DNA of 40,749 nt from Gemmatimonadota bacterium (GCA_024641735.1 JAHECN010000008.1:1-40749), one strand, 5' to 3'. Positions 17,351-26,851 are shown, numbered from the stretch's first letter. Numbers and translations are program-made. Notes: generated from the sequence alone by a model not told the origin.

Positions 17351-17818
17351 TCAACGACGCTCCTGGAAAAAGGTCCGCAAGAGAGCCCCGCACTCCTCGG
17401 CACAGGCGCCACCGCGTACTTCCGGTTGGTGATTGAGTTGCGGATGGCGCAGCAGGTCATGCACCGACCCGGCCATGCCAGCCTTGTCGTCCCAGGCGCC
17501 GAAGATGACGCGCCCAATCTTGGCGAGGACAATGGCGCCAGCACAGTGCGCGCATGGTTCGAGGGTGACGTAGAGCGTCGCGTCGGGGAGGCGATCTGTT
17601 CCGGAGCTCACCAGTGCGGCACGAATGGCGAGGCATTCCGCGTGCGCGGTCGGGTCGCGGCGAGCCACCGTGAGGTTATGGGCGGAGGCGAGCAGTTTGC
17701 CGTCTTGCATGATCACCGCGCCGACAGGTACCTCGCCCGCCGAGGCGGCTTCCGCCGCCTCGGCCAGCGCCAATGCCATGCCAGCCTGATCGGCCGGCGA
17801 GAGCGGCGACTCATTCAT
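17351..17818 (-). CDS. tadA: TadA, tRNA-specific adenosine deaminase
   Basis: 155 residues from the ATG at 17818, which overlaps the clpB stop by eight bases; an in-frame upstream start would reach further into clpB. TadA converts A34 to inosine in tRNA-Arg(ACG). The zinc-deaminase site is complete: His59-Ala-Glu61 (TAHAECLAI) and Pro88-Cys89-x-x-Cys92 (EPCAHCAGA). The proton-shuttle glutamate is Glu61. Other marks are EVPVGAV near the start and GAWDDKAGMAGS, with the family's LNHQPEV block near the end. Length is normal. Coupling to clpB is unusual but may simply reflect compaction. Confidence 0.95.
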   Translation of the reverse strand: MNESPLSPADQAGMALALAEAAEAASAGEVPVGAVIMQDGKLLASAHNLTVARRDPTAHAECLAIRAALVSSGTDRLPDATLYVTLEPCAHCAGAIVLAKIGRVIFGAWDDKAGMAGSVHDLLRHPQLNHQPEVRGGACAEECGALLRTFFQERR

Positions 17819-20423
17819 CCGTGTCAGTGACGCGCGCAAAGTGGAGCTGATCCCCTGCGGTGGTCACGCGCACAATGTCTCCCTCGGCATATCCGCCCGC
17901 GAGCAACTCCATCGCGATTGGGTTCTGCAGTTCGCGCTGGATGACCCGCTTCAAGGGACGTGCCCCGTACATCGGATCATACCCCGTATCCGCCAGCCAG
18001 GACATCGCTTCCGGCGTGACATCGAGGACCAGCCCCCGCGCCGCCACCATCGTGCGCAGCTTGGCGAGCTGCAGTGCGACAATTTGATCCAGATCCTCGC
18101 GCGACAGCTTGTGGAAGACGACAATGTCGTCCACGCGATTGAGGAACTCGGGACGGAAGTGCCCGCGCAACTCGCCAAGCACCTGTGACTCGATCTCCAG
18201 CCACTCCATCGCATCGGGTTCGCGAGTGGCCGCGATGTGCTGACTGCCGAGATTGCTGGTCATGATGATGACCGTGTTCCGGAAATCGACCACCCGACCA
18301 TGCGAATCGGTCAACCGCCCTTCATCGAGCACTTGCAGCAGCAGATTGAAGACATCCGGATGCGCCTTCTCGATTTCGTCGAGCAGGAGCACAGCATACG
18401 GCCGCCGACGGACCGCTTCCGTCAATTGCCCGCCCTCCTCGAAGCCGATGTACCCAGGGGGGGCACCGATCATACGCGACACCGCGTGCTTCTCCATGTA
18501 TTCCGACATGTCGAGACGCACCATCGCGCGCTCGTCGTCAAAGAGAAACTCGGCCAGGGCCCGCGCGGTTTCCGTCTTCCCCACGCCGGTGGGACCCAAG
18601 AAGATGAACGAGCCTGTTGGCCTCGCGATGTCCTGCAACCCCGCGCGGGTCCGCCGAACGGCATTGGCCACGGCCGCGAGCGCCTCCGGTTGCCCCACCA
18701 CGCGGCGCGCGAGCTCCGCTTCCAACTTGGTCAGCCGTTCCTTCTCGGATTCCAGCATCCGCGTCACGGGAATGCCAGTCCATTTCGCCACGACCGACGC
18801 GATGTCCTCCGCATCGACCTCTTCCCGCAGGTAGCGCGCGCCCTGCTGTGCTTCGCCCAACTTGGCTTCATCGATTGCCAGGGCGCGTTCCAATTCCGGA
18901 ATCTTGCCGTAGCGCAGTTCCGCGGCGCGTTGCAAATCCCCGCTTCGGGTGACCTGCTCCACTTCAGCGCGCAGCTGCTCGACTTCAGCCTTCTTCTGCT
19001 GGATCCGTTCGATGGCCGACTTCTCGCTCTGCCACTGCGCCTTCATGGCGCCGCTCTTTTCCCGTTGGTCCGCGATCTCCTGCTCCAGCACGTGCCGGCG
19101 CTCCACCGAGACCTTGTCCTTCTCCCGCAACAAGGACTGGCGTTCGATTTCCAGTTGCAGGATGCGGCGCTCGACCTCATCGATTTCCTGCGGCAGGGAG
19201 TCGATCTCCATCCGCATCTTGGCCGCGGCCTCATCCATCAGGTCGATCGCCTTGTCCGGCAGGAACCGATCGCCGATGTAACGATTGGAAAGTGTTGCGG
19301 CGGCGATCAGGGCGTGGTCGGTAATGCGAACGCCGTGGTGGACCTCGTACTTCTCCTTCAGGCCGCGGAGAATGGCGATGGTATCTTCGACGCTCGGCTC
19401 GCCGACGTGTACGGGCTGGAAGCGACGCTCCAGCGCCGCGTCCTTCTCGACATGCTCCCGATACTCGTCCAGCGTCGTAGCCCCGACGACGTGCAACTCG
19501 CCGCGGGCGAGCGCCGGCTTGAGCAGATTCGAGGCGTCGAGTGCGCCCTCCGACTTCCCTGCCCCCACCAACGTGTGCATTTCGTCGATGAAGACGATGT
19601 AGCGCCCGGCCGCGTCAGTCAGTTCCTTGACGACGGCCTTCAGACGTTCCTCGAACTCCCCACGATACTTGGCGCCGGCAAGGAGCAAGCCGATATCCAG
19701 CGCCACCAGTTCGCGATTGCGCAGCGAGTCGGGGACATCGCCGTTCACGATCCGCTGGGCCAACCCTTCCACGATCGCCGTCTTACCGACCCCAGGCTCG
19801 CCAATCAAGACTGGATTGTTCTTGGTGCGGCGTGACAGGACCTGCATGACGCGTCTGACCTCCTCGTCACGCCCGATCACGGGATCCAGTTTTCCCTCAC
19901 GCGCTTGTTCTGTCAGGTTCCGCGTGAACCGCTCGAGGGACTGGTACTTCTCCTCGGGTGTCTGGTCGGTGACCCGATGCGATCCCCGGACCTGATCCAG
20001 CGCCAACCGCAGTTCCTTCGCCCCCAAACCAACGTCCTCGAGCAGTCGGCGAGCAGTAGTGTTCTTCTCTTCGGCCAATGCGAGCAGGAGATGTTCGGTC
20101 GAGATGTAATCATCACCGAATTCCTTGCTCAACTTTTCCGCGCGGTCGAAGACCTTGCTCAGCGTGCGATCGAACGCGGGCTGGGCGTCGCCCCCCTCCT
20201 GTCGTGGAAAGGTCGCGACCTCCGCCTCCACTTGATTGCTCAGTTGGGCGACGACGACACCAGCCTTTTGCAGCAATGGCTGCACGATCCCCTCTTCCTG
20301 GGCCAGCAACACCGCAAGCAGGTGGGCGTCATTGACGACCGGATTCCCGCGCTGACGCGCGTGGTCGATCGCGGCTCGGACAGCCTCCTGCGCTTTGACG
20401 GTCAGACGTTCAGGCTTCAGCAT
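17811..20423 (-). CDS. clpB: ClpB, AAA+ protein disaggregase
   Basis: 870 residues, the normal size. ClpB pulls polypeptides out of aggregates together with DnaK. N-domain (about 1-145, opening [10 protein letters not shown]), first AAA+ module with Walker A GEPGVGKT at 208-215 and Walker [14 protein letters not shown], a long coiled-coil middle domain (about 410-525, rich in E/R/Q, which separates ClpB from ClpA), and a second AAA+ module with GPTGVGKTE (about residue 610) and [14 protein letters not shown]. The pore motif [11 protein letters not shown] is present. The ATG at 20423 follows AAGGAGG. I looked upstream for CIRCE or a heat-shock sigma-type promoter and saw none. tadA is co-transcribed. 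Confidence 0.98.
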   Translation of the reverse strand: MLKPERLTVKAQEAVRAAIDHARQRGNPVVNDAHLLAVLLAQEEGIVQPLLQKAGVVVAQLSNQVEAEVATFPRQEGGDAQPAFDRTLSKVFDRAEKLSKEFGDDYISTEHLLLALAEEKNTTARRLLEDVGLGAKELRLALDQVRGSHRVTDQTPEEKYQSLERFTRNLTEQAREGKLDPVIGRDEEVRRVMQVLSRRTKNNPVLIGEPGVGKTAIVEGLAQRIVNGDVPDSLRNRELVALDIGLLLAGAKYRGEFEERLKAVVKELTDAAGRYIVFIDEMHTLVGAGKSEGALDASNLLKPALARGELHVVGATTLDEYREHVEKDAALERRFQPVHVGEPSVEDTIAILRGLKEKYEVHHGVRITDHALIAAATLSNRYIGDRFLPDKAIDLMDEAAAKMRMEIDSLPQEIDEVERRILQLEIERQSLLREKDKVSVERRHVLEQEIADQREKSGAMKAQWQSEKSAIERIQQKKAEVEQLRAEVEQVTRSGDLQRAAELRYGKIPELERALAIDEAKLGEAQQGARYLREEVDAEDIASVVAKWTGIPVTRMLESEKERLTKLEAELARRVVGQPEALAAVANAVRRTRAGLQDIARPTGSFIFLGPTGVGKTETARALAEFLFDDERAMVRLDMSEYMEKHAVSRMIGAPPGYIGFEEGGQLTEAVRRRPYAVLLLDEIEKAHPDVFNLLLQVLDEGRLTDSHGRVVDFRNTVIIMTSNLGSQHIAATREPDAMEWLEIESQVLGELRGHFRPEFLNRVDDIVVFHKLSREDLDQIVALQLAKLRTMVAARGLVLDVTPEAMSWLADTGYDPMYGARPLKRVIQRELQNPIAMELLAGGYAEGDIVRVTTAGDQLHFARVTDTDE

Positions 20424-20552
20424 GGCTCAATTCCTCCTTGGCTTGCCTCCTGAGTGGCAAAGCCCGGACCCGCTCAGTCTGCCGGAATGGCCGACTCACC
20501 CTTGAAGGTATCGGTTTGGGGGGAAAAGCCGAGAGGGACGCGACGGCGTCCC
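20424..20552. other. Intergenic leader of clpB
   Basis: The 129 bases between the small Ig-like protein gene and clpB hold the clpB ribosome-binding site (AAGGAGG at about 20430-20440, read on the minus strand) and otherwise no convincing terminator, operator or promoter. A GAGTC/GACTC pair is too short to call. Confidence 0.4.
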
Positions 20553-20978
20553 TCACGGGTTGGTGACGATCAGCTTCCGCGTTCGAGGAACACGGTCATC
20601 CACGGTGAGCTGGATCCAGTACACACTGGGTGGCGCGACGCGCGTCCCCCCATCAATTGTGCCGTTCCACACAGCCACGTAATTCCCACAGCGTAACGCA
20701 CGATTGTCGAGCACCTCAGTCTGCCGCTCTCGAAGCACCAAGATGGCGACCGGTTCCGACAATGAATTGTGGACCTTCAGACTGACTCGTGGAACATGGT
20801 CCTTGCGGCAAACCTCCGCATCGATGGAGAATGGAACGAGCGCCGCCGGGAGGACGGGGTTGGGGCGAGGTTCCTCGAGGAGAACCGGAGGTCGTTCCGA
20901 CGCGCGCTGGGCTGCGGCCGGACGTGCCACCAATCCGAGGAGGACTGCCCCCACCACCGACCAGAAGAGTCGGCGCAT
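20553..20978 (-). CDS. Small secreted protein with FlgD/T9SS-type Ig-like C-terminal fold
   Basis: 141 residues from the ATG at 20978 (an ATG six codons upstream is also in frame). A signal peptide (MRRLFWSVVGAVLLGLVARPAAAQ) is followed by a proline-rich linker and a single beta-sandwich domain. That domain carries the pattern 'SLKVHNSLSEPVAILVL...GNYVAVWNGTIDGGTRVAPPSVYWIQL', as in FlgD Ig-like and Por-secretion-associated domains (G.Y...WdG....G..v..G.Y...l). Two cysteines, in EVCRKD and LRCGNY, could form a disulfide. The function is unknown; it may be an exported adaptor. It stands between recO (107 bases upstream) and clpB (129 bases downstream). Confidence 0.72.
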   Translation of the reverse strand: MRRLFWSVVGAVLLGLVARPAAAQRASERPPVLLEEPRPNPVLPAALVPFSIDAEVCRKDHVPRVSLKVHNSLSEPVAILVLRERQTEVLDNRALRCGNYVAVWNGTIDGGTRVAPPSVYWIQLTVDDRVPRTRKLIVTNP

Positions 20979-21085
20979 GGAAACTCCTTCAAGCAACAGA
21001 CAGGGGTGAGTTCGAGCAGACCTCCGTCATGGACGGGTTCGGATTGGTGAAGCTGAATAGTGGCACGGCGAGGCCCCCGGTGCTA

Positions 21086-21835
21086 CTACCCGGCCTGCTG
21101 CCAGGCCTCCAGCGCCGGGAGCGACCCGTCACCGAGATGGTGCCCCACCCACCGAACCAGGAGCCGACGGTGGGCGGCGCCATGCCGCTCGTCGAGGAGC
21201 GGCAGGTCCCCTCCCGGGGTCAAGAGTGCTTCGAGCGCCTCCCGAGCCTCTATGGGGAGCTGGGACCCGCCAGCGCCCCGGGCACAGCTCGGGCAGAGCA
21301 GCCCCCCGTCTCCGAGGGAGAAGAGCGCAGCACCATGGGGGACGGGGACGCCATCCCGTGCGCACACATCGAGGGAGGGTCCGAGTCCGAGTTCCGCGAT
21401 CAACTGCCAGAGGGCACGAAGCCCGACCACCGGGAGGGCGTCTGCCGGAACGGCCTCAATCAGCCCCACAGCGTCGAGCACCTGATCGAAGAGCTCGGGG
21501 TTGGCCATCGGGGGGACAAAGCGCGTTGCCAGCTCGGCGAGTGCTGAGGCCGTGCGAAATCGCTCCAGGTCAGCGGCGAGTCCGCCATGCCAACCTGTCA
21601 TGTCGAAGGCGGTCAAGGTGTGCAGGTCACCGCTTCGGGAGGGGAGGAGGTGCGCCTGCCCCTCACTCAGCAACTGCAGCGAAGCCCCGAATCGGCTCTT
21701 CGGACGCAAGGCGCCCTTGGCGATGGCGCTCACCATGCCGAAGTCCCGCGTGAGCAGCCGGACAATCCGGGAGGTGTCCCCGTACCGGATCGAGCCGAGG
21801 ATGAGTGCGGATGTGAGCTGCGGGGATCCCGCCAC
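21086..21835 (-). CDS. recO: RecO, DNA repair mediator
   Basis: 249 residues from a GTG at 21835, four bases after the stop of the propeller lipoprotein gene; the longer open frame is antisense to that gene. RecO anneals ssDNA and loads RecA with RecR. The N-terminal OB-fold is clear (LTSALILGSIRYGDTSRIVRLLTRDFGMVSAIAKGALRPKSRFGASLQ, read in segments). The helical C-terminal part holds the usual zinc site, but only three of four cysteines are seen: LDVC-ARD then LLCPSC, so the second Cys of the first pair is replaced by Asp. Some RecO proteins lack zinc altogether. Its place behind B12 uptake genes is notable. Confidence 0.9.
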   Translation of the reverse strand: MAGSPQLTSALILGSIRYGDTSRIVRLLTRDFGMVSAIAKGALRPKSRFGASLQLLSEGQAHLLPSRSGDLHTLTAFDMTGWHGGLAADLERFRTASALAELATRFVPPMANPELFDQVLDAVGLIEAVPADALPVVGLRALWQLIAELGLGPSLDVCARDGVPVPHGAALFSLGDGGLLCPSCARGAGGSQLPIEAREALEALLTPGGDLPLLDERHGAAHRRLLVRWVGHHLGDGSLPALEAWQQAG

Positions 21836-21839
21836 CGAA

Positions 21840-22913
21840 TCAGTTGCCGATCGGAAAGAGATCCGCGGGAATTTCGGTAATCGCAGCGGCAACCGGGCAG
21901 ACACCCGCAGCGATCGCCTTCCGTTCGACCAAGTCGACGCCGAAAACGCGCACGCGACCGGTTCCTCCACCGAGCACACAGGAGCCTGCTTCGACGACGT
22001 AACTCCGCCCGAAGGCGTCACTCGCCAACCCACGGGGATCGAGGAGCGGGATGCCGGCACCAGCGCCACGCTCAAGGCTGCGTGTCCTGATGTTGAACAC
22101 CATCAGGCCTTCGGTCGCACTCGCCACCATCAGCCGATCACCACCATCCGAGGAGAGGAATCTCGGCGCGACGCCGATCCCTCCAAATGACGCAACTTCT
22201 CGCTTCAGAACCGGGTCCACGGCGGAGAGACGGCCTTCGACCGTTCCACCATTCCCAGCGTTGAGGATGTAGAGCAGCCCATCGGAGGTCTGGACCGCGG
22301 CCAGCGCGTTACCTGGACCGAGCAGCGGCACGGAGTCGAGCGAGGACTTGCCGCGCTCAAAGAGCCCCAGCCAACTCTGCAGATTCGGGCAGGTCGGTTG
22401 CACGGGGAAGCAATTCTGCCGGTTGCCATTCACGAAGAAGATTCTGCCGCGCGCGAGGCCGAACGCCTGCGGACCCTGCGTCAGTCCGGTGATGCGTTCG
22501 GATGCACCGTTAACGTCGAAGCGGGTCACCAGATTCGCGATCGGCGAGGCAGCGAACCCCTCTCCGTCCGCGGTGAACGCGATGGACGTGACAGGGCCCA
22601 GTTCCCCGACGCCGGTCAGGACGACGGCGGACAATTGGCGCGTGGCGAGGTCGACAATCAAGATCTGCCCACCGGACCCCAGCCCCACGGCGGCCTTGCT
22701 CCCTGAGACAGCCAAGGTGGTCGGCTCCCCGACCCCGGGGCCAAGCGGGATGGTGACCACGGAGGAGGTGGAGTCGACGGCGACCAACCGCAGGGCGCGT
22801 TCGGTTTGATCGAGCACCACCAGCACTTCCGTCGGAAGCGAGACCGGTCCCGTCGTCGGAGCACACGCCCCGAGGATGCCCACCACGAGCAGGCCGACCG
22901 GCCAGAACCGCAT
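21840..22913 (-). CDS. Beta-propeller (YncE-like) lipoprotein in the B12 operon, BtuG-like candidate
   Basis: 357 residues from the ATG at 22913, which is preceded by AAGGGGAG at ideal spacing. The N-terminus is a lipoprotein signal (MRFWPVGLLVVGILGAC). The rest is made of repeated short beta units of the YVTN/YncE propeller type (VLVVLDQTERALRLV, ILIVDLATRQLSAVVL, SIAFTADGEGFAASPIANLVTRFD, LLYILNAGN, RLMVASATEGLMVFNIRTRSL, SYVVEAG). Two cysteine pairs (NCFPVQPTC; SCVLGGG and GVCPV) suggest disulfides in an extracytoplasmic protein. It lies directly behind btuB under a cobalamin riboswitch. In Bacteroides the surface lipoprotein BtuG, also a propeller, binds B12 and sits on BtuB. A similar role is inferred, not shown. 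Confidence 0.82.
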   Translation of the reverse strand: MRFWPVGLLVVGILGACAPTTGPVSLPTEVLVVLDQTERALRLVAVDSTSSVVTIPLGPGVGEPTTLAVSGSKAAVGLGSGGQILIVDLATRQLSAVVLTGVGELGPVTSIAFTADGEGFAASPIANLVTRFDVNGASERITGLTQGPQAFGLARGRIFFVNGNRQNCFPVQPTCPNLQSWLGLFERGKSSLDSVPLLGPGNALAAVQTSDGLLYILNAGNGGTVEGRLSAVDPVLKREVASFGGIGVAPRFLSSDGGDRLMVASATEGLMVFNIRTRSLERGAGAGIPLLDPRGLASDAFGRSYVVEAGSCVLGGGTGRVRVFGVDLVERKAIAAGVCPVAAAITEIPADLFPIGN

Positions 22914-22930
22914 GATCGTACTCCCCTTCA

Positions 22931-24907
22931 CTAGTAGCGGAGTCGGGCACCCATCAGCAGAGTACGCCCTCGTCCCGGAAATCCAACAACCTGATCAAAC
23001 GCGGCGTCGAAGAGATTCTCCCCGCGAAGCGTAAGGTCGAGTCCCGAGGGTGAACCCTCTTTCTGGCCCACGGGAAACTCCATCGCGAGGTCGACGACGG
23101 TATAGGAGGGTAACGTGGTACGGCTCGCGGGGAAATCCCGGTAATCGACGTCGTCTCGTGCCCCAACATGCGTCAGGGTTCCCGCAACCGTCACCCCGGC
23201 CTCACGCAACGTCATCGTGATCCCGCCACTCGACTTCGGCCGACGGAGGAGCTCCCTACCCTGCCGGAAGGTCAGGGACGAGGCACTCCCGCTATCGGTA
23301 ACCTCGGTATCCAGGAGGGTCCAATGCGCACGCACGCGGAGGATGGAGGTCGGCTGCACGGCGACCGCGGCCTCGACCCCACGGCTCGAGGCCGCCCCGA
23401 GATTGACGTAGGTCGGTTCACCCGGTGCTGCGCCGACGTACTGGATCAGCTCCCGGAATCGCTGCGAGAACCCAGTCACCTCGACCTGGGCCTGGCGCCC
23501 AATCTGGTGCGACAGAGCCATCTCGACATTGGTGCTTCGTTCGGGATTCAGCGCAGGGTTGCCCACCTCGAAGAGGTCATCCGCAAAGAGTTCGGCGAAG
23601 GTCGGTGCTTTGAATGCCGTCCCGACCGCCCCCCACACCCGCGTGCGTGCTGAGAGCTCGAGCGAGGCACCGGCACGCCACGTCCCGAACGCACCGAAGG
23701 CCGAGTTGTCATCGAACCGGCTTCCGAGTTGGAGCGTAAGGCTTCGGACCGGGGCCATCAGGAGTTGAAGATAGAGATTCGCGGTCGTGCGCTCGGTCCC
23801 GAAGCTTCCCTGCTCCTCGAAGGCCCCGCTACCGTAGTTCTGTGCCGTTCGGCTGGTGCTGGCAATCTCTTCCTGCTCCACGCCGGCTCCCACGGAAATC
23901 GTGGTCCGCGCGAAGCGTCGGCTATCGAGTCGCGCGTCGACCCCACGCCGCCACGTCTTTGCCGACCGATCGCTGTCGAATCCATACCCCACGGAATCTG
24001 CGGGTGAGTCTGGACGATTCGTGGCCCCCGCTTCGAGCCTTGCCACATATCCGTGCAGGCTGCCGCTCATGCTGGCACCCAAGGGCCGCGTGGCCTGTGC
24101 CCCGACCGTGAGGCGCCGTTCCGTGGTGCGCTGGTTGCTGTCCACGGGGATACCGGCATAGTCCGTGGGATAGCCCGCCACGACATCACCCAGTTGTGCC
24201 GTCAGCGCCAGCCTGCCGCCCGAGGCATCCCGCAGGTCGAGTCGGGCCGTGCCAACCTGATTGGTGTACCGGTTATTGAAGGCGTAGATCCCATTGCTAC
24301 TGAATCGCGAGCCGGTAAGCGAAAGCGCAGATCTGCCGCTCCCGCCCGCCAGCCGGAGATCAGAGCCGCGTGTCCCGAAGGTCCCGCCACGCGTCGCTGC
24401 CGAGCCGGTTCGGCGCGCGCTCCCCTGCCGTGTAAAGAGCTGCACCACGCCACTCATGGCATCCGCGCCATAGAGCACACTGACCGGTCCGCGCACAATT
24501 TCGATCCGGTCGAGATTGTCGATCGTGAGATCCGCGAGATTCAGCGAGCCTCCCGGCGCGTTCAGCGGGACACCATCCAAGAGCACTTTGACGTAATCGC
24601 TCTCCCCGCCGCGCAGAAAGAGTGAGGTCACCGCGCCATACGAGCCATTCTGCACCAGCATCATCCCAGGAACTTCGCGCAGCGCGTCCTGCAGTAGATG
24701 CACGCCGCGCGCACGCAAGTCATCTCCTTCCAGAATCGTGACGGCCGCAGGCAGTGGAGTAGTGGCCTCGACACGCGACGCCGTCACCCCGAGGTCGCGG
24801 AGTCGTGCCGTGTCTGGTGCCAATCGACGCTGTTGGGCCGACAGCGCGGTCCCGGTCAGAGCGAGCACGAGCAGGAACAACATGGAGCGACGCGCGCGTG
24901 AAGTCAC
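22931..24907 (-). CDS. btuB: TonB-dependent outer-membrane receptor, BtuB-type
   Basis: 658 residues. Signal peptide (MLFLLVLALTGTALSAQ), a TonB-box-like stretch (LRDLGVTASR), the plug domain (AAVTILEGDDLRARGVHLLQDALREVPGMMLVQNG, read in segments; FLRGGESDYVKVLLDGVPLN; IDNLDRIEIVRGPVSVLYGADAMSGVVQLFT), then a 22-strand barrel ending in RTLLMGARLRY with an aromatic last residue as required for outer-membrane insertion. The length is close to that of E. coli BtuB. The gene follows btuD with a four-base overlap (GTGA) and lies under the cobalamin riboswitch, which supports cobalamin as the ligand. The GTG at 24907 was kept as start; an internal ATG eight codons later would also give a signal peptide. 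Confidence 0.9.
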   Translation of the reverse strand: MTSRARRSMLFLLVLALTGTALSAQQRRLAPDTARLRDLGVTASRVEATTPLPAAVTILEGDDLRARGVHLLQDALREVPGMMLVQNGSYGAVTSLFLRGGESDYVKVLLDGVPLNAPGGSLNLADLTIDNLDRIEIVRGPVSVLYGADAMSGVVQLFTRQGSARRTGSAATRGGTFGTRGSDLRLAGGSGRSALSLTGSRFSSNGIYAFNNRYTNQVGTARLDLRDASGGRLALTAQLGDVVAGYPTDYAGIPVDSNQRTTERRLTVGAQATRPLGASMSGSLHGYVARLEAGATNRPDSPADSVGYGFDSDRSAKTWRRGVDARLDSRRFARTTISVGAGVEQEEIASTSRTAQNYGSGAFEEQGSFGTERTTANLYLQLLMAPVRSLTLQLGSRFDDNSAFGAFGTWRAGASLELSARTRVWGAVGTAFKAPTFAELFADDLFEVGNPALNPERSTNVEMALSHQIGRQAQVEVTGFSQRFRELIQYVGAAPGEPTYVNLGAASSRGVEAAVAVQPTSILRVRAHWTLLDTEVTDSGSASSLTFRQGRELLRRPKSSGGITMTLREAGVTVAGTLTHVGARDDVDYRDFPASRTTLPSYTVVDLAMEFPVGQKEGSPSGLDLTLRGENLFDAAFDQVVGFPGRGRTLLMGARLRY

Positions 24908-25734
24908 GATCGGAAATCCTTCGGGGTGGGGGGAGTCATGTCACGCGTCGTCACACCGATGCGGCGCAGCGGGACGATTTGCGGGGTGCCATCGCCGAGG
25001 GGGGTCACTGCGACGGGCCATTGGAAGAGGGCCGACAGTGTGTCCGACCGCAGGACGTCCGCTGGGGCACCCTCCGCGAGGGTGCGTCCGTGATCGAGCA
25101 ACAACAATCGATCGGCGAATCGCGCGGCAAGATTGAGGTGATGGGTGATGATCAGCACGCCGAGCCCATCGGCCGCCAGCTGCTGGAAGAGCTCGAACAA
25201 CTCCATCTCATGTCCGACATCGAGCGCCGAGGTTGGCTCGTCCAACAGGAGCAGACGCGGGGAGGCAACCAACGCCCGCGCGACGCGCACACGCTGCCAC
25301 TCGCCACCAGAAAGGGTATCAATCATTCGTGATTCAAGCCCCGCCACATCACATCGCGTCAGGGCAGAGGAGACCGCATCACGATCTTCACTGCTGACGG
25401 CGGCGACTGGTCCGAGCCGCGCCCACCGTCCCAGCAGCACGAGTTCGGCGACGGTCAGCGGAAAGGCCGGTTCTTCACGTTGCGGCAGAGCACCCACGAC
25501 ATCTGCCAGCGCGCGCCGGGGCCACGCATCGATCGCACGACCCTCGAGCGTCACCTGACCCTGCGTGAGTGGCACGAGGCCGAGCAGTGCGCGCATCAAC
25601 GTGGACTTGCCGCTGCCATTCGGACCCGCGATCGCCACGATCTCACCGGCACCCAGCGAGAGCGTGAGATCGGACAAGGCATCGGTCGGTGCCCCGGGGT
25701 GCCGCACCGTGATCTGTTCGGCCACGAGTCTCAT
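24904..25734 (-). CDS. btuD: BtuD-type ABC transporter ATPase for cobalamin/corrinoid uptake
   Basis: 276 residues of the FecE/BtuD group. Walker A GPNGSGKS at 37-44, Q-loop Gln85 (ALPQREE), signature LSGGEWQR at 141-148, Walker B LLLLDEP at 161-167, D-loop SALD, and switch His in IITHHLNLA. About 20 residues after the last core strand form a tail. The ATG at 25734 overlaps the btuC stop (ATGA) and the stop overlaps the btuB start, so the three are coupled. It powers import across the inner membrane. No periplasmic binding protein gene (btuF) is found in the operon. Confidence 0.93.
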   Translation of the reverse strand: MRLVAEQITVRHPGAPTDALSDLTLSLGAGEIVAIAGPNGSGKSTLMRALLGLVPLTQGQVTLEGRAIDAWPRRALADVVGALPQREEPAFPLTVAELVLLGRWARLGPVAAVSSEDRDAVSSALTRCDVAGLESRMIDTLSGGEWQRVRVARALVASPRLLLLDEPTSALDVGHEMELFELFQQLAADGLGVLIITHHLNLAARFADRLLLLDHGRTLAEGAPADVLRSDTLSALFQWPVAVTPLGDGTPQIVPLRRIGVTTRDMTPPTPKDFRS

Positions 25735-26726
25735 GCGAGACTCCGCCGGAGCAAGACGGCGAAGAGTGGCACACCAACCAACGCGGTAATCACGCCGACC
25801 GGCAACTCGGCAGGACGGACCACGGTACGCGCCAGCGCATCCGCGAGCACGGTGAAGGCACCCCCCGCCAAGAACACCGCCGGGAGGAGGCGACGGTGCA
25901 ATGGACCGATCAGTCCGCGCAGGGCATGCGGAACCACCAGTCCGACGAAGCCGATCGTTCCGGCGACCGCCACGGTCGCTGCGGTCAGCACGGATGTCAC
26001 AACGATGACATAGCGTCGCGTGCGATCGACTTCGGCGCCCAGCATCGCGGCGGTCTCCTCACCCAAAGCCAGCAAATCGAGCGCACGTGACAACCACCAG
26101 AGCACACCCAGCATGGGCAACGCCAGCATCACGAAGCGTCCGAGCGATTCCCACGATGCCCCGGCGAAGCCACCGAAGAGCCAGACCGTTGCCGCCCGGA
26201 AGGTGAAGGGATCCACGATCGCCAAGAGCGCCGTGGTGACTGCACCCGCGAACGCCGAGACGACGACGCCGGCGAGGAGCAAAACGCGCGGGTCGAGGCG
26301 ACGGCCGGCGACGGCGGCGACCCGATAGACCAGCGCCACGGCTGCCAGTGCACCAATCGTGGCGCTCCCCGCGACACTCCACCCGCCAGGCAGTCCGGCG
26401 ACGACGCCGATCACCGCACCGAGCGCCGCGCCTCCCGAGAGGCCGAGGAGCCAGGGCTCGGCGAGCGGGTTCCGGACCAGCGCCTGCAACGCTGCTCCAC
26501 AGGCCGCGAGCGTCCCGCCGACGCCGAAGGCCAGGAGGACGCGTGGTGCGCGGAGGGTGCGGACGATCATGCCAGCGTCGCCGGAACCGGCGCGCAGGGA
26601 TTCCAGTACCTCGTGCGGAGAGAAGAGCACGGGACCCACGAACAAGGCAGCGACGAGCACCAGCACGGACGCCACCCCGAGGAGGGCGAGCGCGTGTGGC
26701 AGTCGAACGGTGCTGTGGGTGGTCAC
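25731..26726 (-). CDS. btuC: BtuC-type (FecCD family) ABC permease
   Basis: 331 residues, about ten transmembrane segments. Family blocks are visible: LRAPRVLLAFGVGGTLAACGAALQALVRNPLAEPWLLGLSGGAALGAV (read in segments), VVSAFAGAVTTALLAI, WLFGGFAGASWE, and the late VGFVGLVVPHALRGLIGPLHR region that contacts the ATPase. The first gene after a cobalamin riboswitch, so it is the translocation channel for cobalamin or a related corrinoid. The start is a GTG at 26726, immediately behind the riboswitch terminator T-run, leaving no separate Shine-Dalgarno of the usual type; a later in-frame start would cut into the first helix. Confidence 0.92.
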   Translation of the reverse strand: MTTHSTVRLPHALALLGVASVLVLVAALFVGPVLFSPHEVLESLRAGSGDAGMIVRTLRAPRVLLAFGVGGTLAACGAALQALVRNPLAEPWLLGLSGGAALGAVIGVVAGLPGGWSVAGSATIGALAAVALVYRVAAVAGRRLDPRVLLLAGVVVSAFAGAVTTALLAIVDPFTFRAATVWLFGGFAGASWESLGRFVMLALPMLGVLWWLSRALDLLALGEETAAMLGAEVDRTRRYVIVVTSVLTAATVAVAGTIGFVGLVVPHALRGLIGPLHRRLLPAVFLAGGAFTVLADALARTVVRPAELPVGVITALVGVPLFAVLLRRSLA

Positions 26727-26731
26727 GAAAA

Positions 26732-26764
26732 AGCCCGTCTCCGACTCAGGGTCGATGACGGGCT
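26732..26764 (-). terminator. Riboswitch expression-platform terminator
   Basis: On the minus strand AGCCCGTC-like arms (26757-26764 and 26732-26739) pair as an 8-bp GC-rich stem, with an inner GAC/GTC pairing in the loop, followed by TTTTT (26728-26732). The T-run ends one base before the btuC GTG. Its place between the B12 aptamer and btuC makes it the likely off-switch. Confidence 0.8.
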
Positions 26765-26788
26765 GACGTGCGACGCAGACGGCGGGAC

Positions 26789-26851
26789 GGTCGTGCCCCG
26801 GTCCTCCACGACCACGCCACCTGCCCCTCCCCCGAGGGTGTGCTGGTGGCG
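26789..26851 (-). promoter_or_regulatory. Two further leader hairpins between aptamer and terminator
   Basis: Downstream of the aptamer the leader can form hairpin A (26815-26821 with 26845-26851, CGCCACC/GGTGGCG) and hairpin B (26789-26795 with 26807-26813, a perfect 7-bp GGTCGTG/CACGACC stem, 11-base loop). Hairpin A overlaps the last base of P1 and may hold the kissing-loop partner of the aptamer or compete with P1. Their switching roles are inferred. Confidence 0.5.

Noticed and set aside
17197-17544. Longer N-terminus for the response regulator
   Set aside because: The upstream extension overlaps tadA antisense, is not protein-like, and the GTG at 17196 has a strong Shine-Dalgarno and starts the receiver domain exactly.
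20424-20552. CIRCE element or heat-shock promoter before clpB
   Set aside because: No TTAGCACTC/GAGTGCTAA inverted repeat and no convincing CTTGAA-type -35 in the correct orientation was found.
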